Below, in pieces: positions 48,022-56,133 of a stretch of 57,270 nt of DNA. A model generated the notes under the pieces. The model made no database searches. It was not told where the DNA came from and saw only the letters and a list, made by a program, of their open reading frames with translations. Made by a program: the position numbers and the translations under genes. The stretch lies in NCBI RefSeq assembly GCF_016790145.1, contig NZ_JAEUOI010000096.1, positions 1 through 57,270 of the forward strand. The letters are read 5' to 3'. The first letter of the stretch is position 1; each line of letters opens with the position of its first letter. Origin of the DNA: Propionivibrio sp. (GTDB lineage: Bacteria > Pseudomonadota > Gammaproteobacteria > Burkholderiales > Rhodocyclaceae).

Positions 48022-48486
48022 ATGGAAATCGATCGCTTTGACCGGCAGATCTTGCAGGTGATTCAGCAGGACGGACGCATCAGCAATCAGGATCTGGCGG
48101 ATCGCATCGGCCTCTCGCCTTCACCCTGCCTGCGCCGCGTGCGCGCACTCGAGGAAGCGGGAATCGTCACCGGCTACCGAGCCCTGGTCAACGCCAAGGC
48201 GCTCGGCTATACGCTGATGGCGCTGATCTACATCTCGATGGACAAGCACACGCCGGAGCGCTTTGAACACTTCGAGAAAGAAATCAGCCAGATCTCCGAG
48301 GTGCTCGAATGCCTGCTGATCACCGGGCAGGATGCCGATTACCAGATCAAGGTCATCGTCAGGGACATGGATGCCTTTCAGGAACTCCTGCTCAACCGCA
48401 TCAACCGCATACAGGGCGTGACCGGCGTACATTCGAGCTTCGTTCTTCGTCGCGTGGTCGACAAGACGGCAGTGCCGGTGGGATAG
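48022..48486 (+). CDS. Lrp/AsnC family transcriptional regulator
   Basis: The 154-residue protein has an N-terminal winged helix-turn-helix (FDRQILQVIQQDGRISNQDL, then LSPSPCLRRVRALEEAGIV) and a RAM effector-binding domain (residues about 65-145) with the hallmark GQDADYQIKVIV. Such proteins sense amino acids. The ATG at 48022 is chosen over an upstream TTG. The gene is divergent from leuA and convergent with an EamA exporter, so leucine or a related amino acid is a plausible ligand; this is inference. Confidence 0.93.
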   Translation: MEIDRFDRQILQVIQQDGRISNQDLADRIGLSPSPCLRRVRALEEAGIVTGYRALVNAKALGYTLMALIYISMDKHTPERFEHFEKEISQISEVLECLLITGQDADYQIKVIVRDMDAFQELLLNRINRIQGVTGVHSSFVLRRVVDKTAVPVG

Positions 48487-48566
48487 CTTCAGGATTTTTT
48501 CGCGGTTGTCGCACTTGACTGCGGTTAACAGGTTTAATCCGCCCTTGCCAGGGGTATTTACTGCAC

Positions 48567-49499
48567 TCACCTCGGCGATGGATTTTTTTTCACAAAAACC
48601 TGGCGCCGCGACACCAGCCAGACACCGGTCAGTACCAGCGCGGCACCGGCCATCTGTGACAGCGAAAGCGGTTCGCCGAGCAGCCACCAGCCGAAGAAGA
48701 TAGTCAGCACCGGTCCCAGGGTGCCGATCAGCACCGCCCTGGAAGAACCGATGCGACGGATCGCCGCCGACTGCATGAATACCGGCAACACGGTCGAGAA
48801 GAGTGCCATGCCAATACCATAGGCGTAGATGGTAAACGGCTGGCTGAGTGCCGACAGCGGCTGCACGACGAAGAAGTGCGCTTGCGTCGCCGCCGTCGAC
48901 ACCAGCATGGCCAGCGCCGTGAAGCGCGCTGCGCCGAGACGGTGGATCATTGGCGCGCTGCCGGCCAGATAGAAGGCATAGGAAATCGACGAAGCGAAGA
49001 CGAAGGTCGCGCCGAGCAGGACGCTCGCGCTGTCGCCGCTCAGCTCAAGGTCGTGGGCGAAGGCGAGGGCGATTCCGGAATACGACAGCACCAGCGAACC
49101 CACCTCGCGCCGCTCCAGCGGCTGGCCCATGAACAGTACCCCGATCAGTATCGTCAGCGTCGGGTAGGTAAAAAGAATCAGGCGTTCGAGCCCGGCAGTG
49201 ATATAGCGTAGCCCGATGAAGTCGAGCAGGCTGGCGCCGTAATAACCCAGCAGGCCGAGCACGATGAGCATCAGCCAGTCGCGCCGCGTCAGCGGCGGCG
49301 CCGAGCGACTGGAGTGGAATCCGACCCAGAGAAAGACCGGCAGTGAAAACACCATGCGCAGCGAAAGCAACGTCACCGCATCGACCGGTGCCGCCGCATA
49401 GGCCAGCTTGACGAAAATCGCCTTGAACGAGAAACCGAGCGCGGCGAGGATGGAGAAGGCGACGCCAAGACGTTCGGCAGAAAAATGCTTCCAGGGCAT
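48567..49499 (-). CDS. EamA/DMT-family transporter
   Basis: The 310-residue protein has ten hydrophobic helices in two EamA repeats (first: LAALGFSFKAIFVKLAY; second: LLGATFVFASSISYAFYLAG and LGPVLTIFFGWWLLGEPLS). Members of this family export amino acids or other small metabolites. The adjacent Lrp-type regulator gene is convergent, which suggests an amino-acid exporter, but the substrate is unknown. Confidence 0.9.
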   Translation of the reverse strand: MPWKHFSAERLGVAFSILAALGFSFKAIFVKLAYAAAPVDAVTLLSLRMVFSLPVFLWVGFHSSRSAPPLTRRDWLMLIVLGLLGYYGASLLDFIGLRYITAGLERLILFTYPTLTILIGVLFMGQPLERREVGSLVLSYSGIALAFAHDLELSGDSASVLLGATFVFASSISYAFYLAGSAPMIHRLGAARFTALAMLVSTAATQAHFFVVQPLSALSQPFTIYAYGIGMALFSTVLPVFMQSAAIRRIGSSRAVLIGTLGPVLTIFFGWWLLGEPLSLSQMAGAALVLTGVWLVSRRQVFVKKNPSPR

Positions 49500-49801
49500 G
49501 AGGGATCAAGCGTGCGGGTTCAAGTGCATCGGAGAATAGTGCAGCCATGGGCTGTTCAGCCCAGGTGCAACAGGGCGACGCAGGTTAACACAAAGTGCAC
49601 TCTTGATACAGACAATCAGTCTGACGAGATGGGCGTATGGGTATCCGGCCTGGTGACTTCACCCGCTCTTGTCATGAAATACGGGAAGCAGAGCAATCGT
49701 TTGCATATACTAGGTTTTCATGCGGGTCGTTGTTATCATTCCCCATGTCATTACCCGTAAGCGATATGTTTGCAGTGCTCAAGGCGGGTTGGGAGGATTA
49801 T
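49500..49801. other. 302-base divergent intergenic region
   Basis: It separates eamA and the binding-protein gene. A perfect palindrome TGGGCTGTTCAGCCCA lies at 49548-49563. TGTTATCAT at 49731-49739 fits an extended -10 (TG-N-TATCAT) for the downstream gene, but the -35 is weak (TAGGTT at 49711). The open frames here are not convincing. Confidence 0.5.
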
Positions 49802-50905
49802 ATGAAAGTGTATAGTCGTTTTTTTGGCCTGGCTCTGCTGCTGGCACTGGCCGCTTGTTCTCCGCCGGAGCCGTTGAAACTCGGTTTTCTCGGCGGGCTC
49901 TCCGGCCGTGTCGCCGACCTCGGCGAGGCCGGGCGCAACGGCACCTTGCTGGCTGTCGAGGAGGCCAATACGGCTGGCGGCGTCAACAGGCGCAAGATCG
50001 AATTGCTGATTTACGACGACGAGCAGCAGGCTGCCGCCGCTGTCAAGGCGACCGAGGCGCTGATCGCAGCACGCGTCGAAGCCATCATTGGGCCAATGAC
50101 GAGTTCGATGGGCGATGCGATTTTACCTGTGGCTACCCGCGCCGGCATGGTCGTGGTCAGCCCGACCGTCACTGCGTCCTCGCTGTCCGGCAAGGATGAC
50201 ATTCTGTTCAAGGTGGCACCGTCGGTGGAGACCAGTACCCGGCTCAGCGCAGCATTCGAGTACGCCCGCGGGGTTCGTCGCGCAGCCATCGTCAATGACC
50301 TCAGCAATCGTGCCTATACCGCAGACTGGGCGGGGCACTTCCGCAGGGATTTCACCGCGCTCGGCGGAGAGGTCGTCGCCGAGGCCAGCTTCACGTCGGG
50401 TGACGACGCCAGCTACACCGAGGCGATCACGAAAATCGCCAAAGCGAAGCCGGATCTGCTGCACCTGGTCGCCAACGCCGTCGATACGGTGCGCCTGACG
50501 CAGCTTGCCCGCAATCTCGGTTTGACGCTGCCGGTAACGACGTCGACCTGGGCCGCGACCGAGCACCTGATCCAACTGGGCGGACGCACGGTCGAAGGCG
50601 TCACGCTGACGCAGTTCTTCAATCGCGACGATGCCTCGCCGCGCTATCGTGCATTTTCCACGGCCTACACGGCGCGCTTCAAGCAGGAGCCGGGCTTTGC
50701 CAGCGTCGCCGCCTACGACGCGACGCGGTCGATTCTCACGGCGCTGGCCAAGGCGGGCAAGGGCCAGCCGCTGAAGGAAGCCTTGCTTACCGCCGGCCCC
50801 TACGAGGGACTACAGGACCGCTGGAACTTCGACCGCTACGGCGACGCCCAGCGCCAAACCCACATCTCGGTCGTGCGCAACGGTCGTTTAGTCCTTGTCG
50901 AGTAG
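49802..50905 (+). CDS. Lipoprotein Leu/Ile/Val-type periplasmic binding protein
   Basis: The 367-residue product has a lipobox LAAC near residue 19 and the periplasmic-binding fold, with KLGFLGGLSGRVADLGEAGRNG at the start and VEAIIGPMTSSMGDAI and VVSPTVTASSL following. The family is that of LivK receptors, but no permease or ATPase is adjacent. A sensor kinase gene begins nine bases downstream, so it probably serves as the ligand receptor of that kinase. GGGAGGA gives a strong ribosome binding site at the ATG. Confidence 0.88.
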   Translation: MKVYSRFFGLALLLALAACSPPEPLKLGFLGGLSGRVADLGEAGRNGTLLAVEEANTAGGVNRRKIELLIYDDEQQAAAAVKATEALIAARVEAIIGPMTSSMGDAILPVATRAGMVVVSPTVTASSLSGKDDILFKVAPSVETSTRLSAAFEYARGVRRAAIVNDLSNRAYTADWAGHFRRDFTALGGEVVAEASFTSGDDASYTEAITKIAKAKPDLLHLVANAVDTVRLTQLARNLGLTLPVTTSTWAATEHLIQLGGRTVEGVTLTQFFNRDDASPRYRAFSTAYTARFKQEPGFASVAAYDATRSILTALAKAGKGQPLKEALLTAGPYEGLQDRWNFDRYGDAQRQTHISVVRNGRLVLVE

Positions 50906-50914
50906 ACTCATCGC

Positions 50915-53656
50915 ATGCGCGAACTGCGGCTGCGAACATCGTTGATCCTGCTGCTGGTCACGGCAGTCACGCTGACCTTTGCGCTGGTCGGCAGTATGAT
51001 TCTGGCATACCGCCTGCCGCAGATCGAGGCAAATAACCGTGCCGACCTGCAGGAACGGGCGGTGAATGCGTCACGCCTGCTCGACCACTACATGGCCGGC
51101 ATCGAGGCGCAGATCAGGACGCAGGCTCGACTGGTGGCCAATCGATCGCCCGCCGAACTGCAGGCCTTCCTTGAAGCCGTAGTCGGCGATGGTGAAACAA
51201 TGCAGGCCGCGTATGTGGTGGCCGCCGATGGCAGTGTGGAGGCTCTCGGCCTGCCAGGCACCCGCCGGCAGGCCGAGGCGGAACTGCGTGGCGCGGACTT
51301 TTCAAACATCCCGCTGTTCCAGTCGGCGCGCGCGGCAGCGACAGCAAAGGGAGATGTCGCACCGGCAATCTGGAGCGACAATTTTCTGTCGGCGATCTCC
51401 GGCAAACTCGCTGTCGGCGTTGCCGTGCCGACTGGCGACAAGGTTGTCATTGGCGAGGTCGCGCTGGAACGCGTACTGTCAATGTTCAGCAGTCTTGATC
51501 CGGGTTCCGAGTCCTTCGTGCTCGTTATCGATCGTCAGGGTCAGTGGCTGGCGGCCTCGCGTGACAATCCGACGGGGCGCTTTATCAACTATGCCGCAAT
51601 GCCCACCTTCCAGGCGATTCTTGCCGGCCGAGCACTGCCCGAGTACGAGATTTCTCAAGGTGAACGTTTCCTGGTAGGGGGCGTGCTGGCCAGTAATCTG
51701 AATTGGGTGATCACTACGGCGGCGCCCTCCGGCACGGGGAGCTCCAGGTATCTGTCGACGATTTTTCTGGTCGTCGGTGGGTTTGCCGGATCGCTGCTGC
51801 TGAGCTTGATACTTGCACCCTTGTGGGCCGCACGCATGGTGCGCCCGCTCAAAGCGCTGATCGAGAGAACTCACCGCGTCATCGAGGGCGACTACGGTTC
51901 ACCGTGGCCGCGCCGCGGGGCCATTAGCGAACTGAATCAGTTGACGATGGATCTTGGGCGCATGGTCGAGGTAATCCAGACCCGCGAAGCCGGGATGGCA
52001 CGCAGTGAAGAACGGCTGCGCGCCACGCTGGAGAACACGCCGTCGATCGCGGTTCAGTGGTTTGACGCCAGCGGACGCATACTGTACTGGAACAAGGCCT
52101 CGGAGATCATTTACGGATTCACTGCGGCAGAGGCCGTTGGCGCGGTCATTGGCGAGAAGCTGCTGATGTATCCGGACCGGCAGCAGACTGACGATTTCAT
52201 CGGCGTACTCGGTGATATTGAGCGTAGCGGGAAGCCCTTCGGCCCCGCCGAGTTTACACTGCGCAAGAAGGACGGGAGCGAGATCGTGGTGCTGGCGACG
52301 ACCTTCGCCATTCCCGGCGAGGGCGACAGCAAGATATTCGTCTGCATGGATGTCGATGTCACCGAACGCAAGCGTGCCGAGGCCAATCTGCTGGACAGCG
52401 AAAAGAAACTCGAGGCAATTTTCAACGCCTCGCCGGCGGCCATGTCGGTGACCGACGTCAAAAATAATTTCAGAGTGATCACGGTCAATGCCGCCTGGGA
52501 GAGACAGTTCCAGCGTCGGCGACAGGATGTCGCCGGTCTCAACGGACTCGAAATGGGTTTGTGGGCTGATCCTGCTGACCGCGTCTTCTTGCTCGCCGCA
52601 TTGAGAAGCGGCAGTACTCCCGATGTGATGGAGGCCGAACTGCTTGCCGGAGACGGGCGGCGGATGCTGTGCAGCATTTCCGCCCAGATCACCGAGATTC
52701 GCGGCAATCGTTTGTTGCTGATGATGACGGTCGACATCACCGAACGGCGACGCATCGAAAACGAGATTCGCGAACTCAATACCGATCTGGAGCAGCGCGT
52801 GGCCCGGCGTACCGGGCAGTTGTCCGAAGCCAACATCGAGCTCGCGGCGAGCGTGGAAAACCTCAGGACGGCACAGAAACAGCTTGTACAGTCGGAAAAA
52901 CTCGCGGCCTTGGGCAACCTGGTGGCCGGCATCGCGCACGAACTCAACACGCCGATTGGCAACGCCGTGACGGTTGCCAGTACGCTACTCGATCACCACC
53001 GGCAGATCAGTGGCCAACTGCAATCCGGGCTCACCCGATCTTCCCTGAATGCCTTCATTGACACCCTGGGCGAAGCGGCAAGCATACTCGAGCGGAACTT
53101 GCATCGTGCCGCAGAATTGATCGGCAATTTCAGGCAGATCGCCGTCGATCAGGCGAGTTATCAGCGGCGTACCTTCGATCTGCGTGAAGCGGTCGAGGAG
53201 GTGCGACTGGTCATGACTCCGGCGATCCGCAAGTCACCGGTCGAGCTGAAAAATGAGGTTCCCGAAGGAATTCTCATGGACGGATACCCTGGGCCGCTGA
53301 CGCAGGTGCTGATGATTCTGGTGAATAACTCGCTGATTCATGCGTTCGCAGGAAGAGATCGCGGAAGCATACGGATAGAAGCCAGCGCACCGCTATCGGG
53401 CAATGTCCGTTTACGCTTCAGTGACGACGGCACAGGCATTCCAGCAGAGAATCTGGAGCGGATATTCGAACCATTTTTCACTACCCGTCTCGGCCAGGGA
53501 GGCTCCGGACTTGGCCTGCATATCCTGTTCAACCTGGTCACCGGCTTGCTCGGTGGCCGGGTCGCAGTCAGCAGCGATCACGGCAACGGAACCGAGTTTG
53601 TTATTGACCTGCCACAGAGCGCTCCCGTAATCGCAGAGACTGTCTTGCAAGACTAG
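50915..53656 (+). CDS. Membrane sensor histidine kinase with two PAS domains
   Basis: The 913-residue kinase has a transmembrane helix at about 8-32, a periplasmic sensor region of about 240 residues (Cache-like, with AAYVVAADGSVE and FVLVIDRQGQWLAAS), a second helix near 279-303, and HAMP. Then follow two PAS domains (about 366-610), a coiled coil and a histidine kinase core. The phospho-acceptor is His675 in HELNTPIGN. The ATPase domain shows NNSLIHAF, DDGTGIP, FEPFFTT and GSGLGLHI. It starts nine bases after the binding-protein gene, and the response regulator follows after 46 bases. Confidence 0.93.
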   Translation: MRELRLRTSLILLLVTAVTLTFALVGSMILAYRLPQIEANNRADLQERAVNASRLLDHYMAGIEAQIRTQARLVANRSPAELQAFLEAVVGDGETMQAAYVVAADGSVEALGLPGTRRQAEAELRGADFSNIPLFQSARAAATAKGDVAPAIWSDNFLSAISGKLAVGVAVPTGDKVVIGEVALERVLSMFSSLDPGSESFVLVIDRQGQWLAASRDNPTGRFINYAAMPTFQAILAGRALPEYEISQGERFLVGGVLASNLNWVITTAAPSGTGSSRYLSTIFLVVGGFAGSLLLSLILAPLWAARMVRPLKALIERTHRVIEGDYGSPWPRRGAISELNQLTMDLGRMVEVIQTREAGMARSEERLRATLENTPSIAVQWFDASGRILYWNKASEIIYGFTAAEAVGAVIGEKLLMYPDRQQTDDFIGVLGDIERSGKPFGPAEFTLRKKDGSEIVVLATTFAIPGEGDSKIFVCMDVDVTERKRAEANLLDSEKKLEAIFNASPAAMSVTDVKNNFRVITVNAAWERQFQRRRQDVAGLNGLEMGLWADPADRVFLLAALRSGSTPDVMEAELLAGDGRRMLCSISAQITEIRGNRLLLMMTVDITERRRIENEIRELNTDLEQRVARRTGQLSEANIELAASVENLRTAQKQLVQSEKLAALGNLVAGIAHELNTPIGNAVTVASTLLDHHRQISGQLQSGLTRSSLNAFIDTLGEAASILERNLHRAAELIGNFRQIAVDQASYQRRTFDLREAVEEVRLVMTPAIRKSPVELKNEVPEGILMDGYPGPLTQVLMILVNNSLIHAFAGRDRGSIRIEASAPLSGNVRLRFSDDGTGIPAENLERIFEPFFTTRLGQGGSGLGLHILFNLVTGLLGGRVAVSSDHGNGTEFVIDLPQSAPVIAETVLQD

Positions 53657-53702
53657 CGTGGTAAGCTGCTAATTAAATTAATTTGTCAAAAATTATTCGA
53701 TC

Positions 53703-55895
53703 ATGATTCCAGCAAGCCCTGATGATGTGTTGGTTTTCATTGACGAACCCGAGCCGCTGCCGACGGATGGCAATCCGATCTGGCGGGTGCTCATTGTCGA
53801 TGACGAACCTGATGTCCATCAGGCGACATTGCTGGCCTTGAAGGATGTTGCCATCGAGGGGCGGCAACTGGAGTTTGTGCACGCCTTTTCGGCGGCGGAA
53901 GCACGGGACTGCCTTCGCCAGCACAGGGATCTGTCCGTTGTCTTGCTCGACGTGGTGATGGAATCCAACGATGCCGGTCTGCAATTGATCGGCTACGTTC
54001 GCAATGAACTTGCCAACAGGGCATTGCGCTTCATTCTGCGTACCGGGCAACCGGGTTATGCCCCCGAGATTGATACCATTCGTTTGTACGACATCAACGA
54101 CTACAAGACCAAATCGGAGCTGACACGTGTACGGCTGTTTACCAGCCTGACCGTTGCCATTCGCTCGTACTGGCAGATTCATCAACTTGAGGCCAATCGG
54201 CGCGGTCTTGAGCTGATTGTGGCGGCCAGCACCGAGCTGTGCAAGCCCAGAGGCCTGCGTCGTTTTGCCGAAGGAGTTGTCACCCAGTTGTGTGCCTTGC
54301 TGAGGGTCAGCGAGGAGGGCGTTGTTTGTGCTGCAGCCGAAGTTTCCGGTGTATCGCCCTACGTTCTGGCCGCCGCCGGGCGTTACTCGGACTGGATAGG
54401 CCAGCCCTTGACTTCCATTCCCGACGAACGGGTACGTCAGGATTTGACAAGGACGCTGGCCGAGCGCAACCATGTTCTTGGTGAAACAACCTGCCTTTTT
54501 TTCAGCGTTCCCGGAGATCATTCACTGGCGGCGTTTGTTGGTGTCAATCATCACATCAATGAACTGGATCGAAATCTGCTTGAGGTATTCTGCAGCAACA
54601 TTTCTGTCGCTTTCGAAAACACTCAGCTCTACCAGCGGATCAGCACTCTGGCCTACGAAGACCTGCTGTTGAACCTGCCTAATCGCAACAATTTTCTGGC
54701 GCGCATCGATCAGCGCCCGGACCATTTGGATACACTGGCGCTGGTCGATATTGACGGCTTTTCCGACATCAACAGCATTCTTGACCAGGATTTTGGGGAT
54801 GCCGTTTTACGTGTGGTAGCAAGGCGTTTGCGTCATGCCTTTACTTCGCAAGTGGTCGTTGCCCGTGTCGGGAGCGATGTTTTCGGCCTACTGGGGTCAC
54901 AAAGCGAAGTCAATCCAGAACGCATTACCGATGTTTTTTCCACGCCATTCGATGTCGGCGATGAGAACCTTCGTGTATCAGTGACCAGCGGTCTGGTCAG
55001 GCTTGACGATTCCTCGCTCAAAGGGGTGGAACTGCTCAGGAATGGCAGTGTGGCATTGAAAAAGGCCAAGACCTTCAGTCGCGGCAAGGCGCTATACTTC
55101 GAGGTCGCCCATGCCACCGCAGCCCGCGAGCGCATGCTGATGTTGAGCCGACTGCGCCTGGCCTTTTCCGCAGAACAATTATTCCTCGTTTATCAGCCTT
55201 TCATCGAACTGGCCAGTGGCCGCATTGTCGGCGCCGAGGCGCTGCTACGCTGGCGTACGGAGCAGGGGGAATTTATCGCCCCGGACAGCTTCATTCCTGT
55301 CGCCGAACAGTCTGGCCTGATGGTGCCCATTGGCGACTGGCTTACCCTCAGTGCATTGCAGTTTCTCAAACGTCTGGTCGAACTCGGCCATCACGACTTC
55401 AGGATGGCCATCAACGTCTCGCACGTCCAGTTTCGTGAACCTGATTTTGTCGAGAAACTGCTCAATGCGATAGATGAGCACCGTGTGAATCCTGCCAATC
55501 TCGAGATTGAACTGACCGAGTCAGTGGCCATCGATGATATTGAATTGATCGGGCAGAAACTTGCAGCCGTTCGTGCCGCAGGCGTAGCCATCGCCATCGA
55601 CGATTTCGGCACGGGCTATTCATCGCTGAACATTCTGCGCAAGATGAATGTAGACCGCTTGAAGATTGACCGCGCGTTCGTCAGTGGCGAAGACAGCCTA
55701 CATGAGGATTACAGCATCGCCGGAATGGTGCTGCAACTGGCGGGGCAGCTTGGGCTCGAATCAATCGCCGAGGGTATCGAAACGCAGGCTCAGCGTGACA
55801 CGCTGCTGAGCATGGGTTGTCGCGATGGACAGGGGTATTTTTTCTCCAGGCCTCTGACGAGCGAGCAGTTCGCTGCGTTTCTACAGGACAGATAG
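53703..55895 (+). CDS. Response regulator with DUF3369, degenerate GGDEF and EAL domains
   Basis: The 730-residue protein has a receiver domain with phospho-acceptor Asp83 (VVLLDVVME), then DUF3369 (about 155-320, often linked to sensing), a GGDEF domain and an EAL domain. The GGDEF signature is replaced by GSDVF near residue 390, so diguanylate cyclase activity is unlikely. The EAL motif EALLRW (near 510) and DDFGTGYSSL are intact, so it should degrade c-di-GMP when phosphorylated. It is the evident partner of the upstream kinase. The ATG has no clear ribosome binding site. Confidence 0.93.
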   Translation: MIPASPDDVLVFIDEPEPLPTDGNPIWRVLIVDDEPDVHQATLLALKDVAIEGRQLEFVHAFSAAEARDCLRQHRDLSVVLLDVVMESNDAGLQLIGYVRNELANRALRFILRTGQPGYAPEIDTIRLYDINDYKTKSELTRVRLFTSLTVAIRSYWQIHQLEANRRGLELIVAASTELCKPRGLRRFAEGVVTQLCALLRVSEEGVVCAAAEVSGVSPYVLAAAGRYSDWIGQPLTSIPDERVRQDLTRTLAERNHVLGETTCLFFSVPGDHSLAAFVGVNHHINELDRNLLEVFCSNISVAFENTQLYQRISTLAYEDLLLNLPNRNNFLARIDQRPDHLDTLALVDIDGFSDINSILDQDFGDAVLRVVARRLRHAFTSQVVVARVGSDVFGLLGSQSEVNPERITDVFSTPFDVGDENLRVSVTSGLVRLDDSSLKGVELLRNGSVALKKAKTFSRGKALYFEVAHATAARERMLMLSRLRLAFSAEQLFLVYQPFIELASGRIVGAEALLRWRTEQGEFIAPDSFIPVAEQSGLMVPIGDWLTLSALQFLKRLVELGHHDFRMAINVSHVQFREPDFVEKLLNAIDEHRVNPANLEIELTESVAIDDIELIGQKLAAVRAAGVAIAIDDFGTGYSSLNILRKMNVDRLKIDRAFVSGEDSLHEDYSIAGMVLQLAGQLGLESIAEGIETQAQRDTLLSMGCRDGQGYFFSRPLTSEQFAAFLQDR

Positions 55896-56014
55896 TTGCC
55901 ATGGCTGGATTCCCCTCATTTACATTGCCCGGATTGTTAATTTGCTGAAGAGTGTTGGATTTTTTGTTTATTGTGCAACATACGCTTGCTTTACATATGG
56001 TTACAGAAGATACT

Positions 56015-56032
56015 TGATCATATATATGAACA
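56015..56032. promoter_or_regulatory. Near-perfect 18-base palindrome upstream of the chemoreceptor gene
   Basis: TGATCATATATATGAACA pairs at eight of nine positions about its centre, 100 bases before the start codon. It lies in an AT-rich stretch, which lowers its significance. A regulator binding site is possible. Confidence 0.45.
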
Positions 56033-56133
56033 TTTCAGTCATTACATGGCGATAACGTCAAGTACTCGAAGTACCTGTGAATAGGTTTGGCTGAGCGGAC
56101 TATTTTGCATAACAAATTTTTAAGGAGATGATG

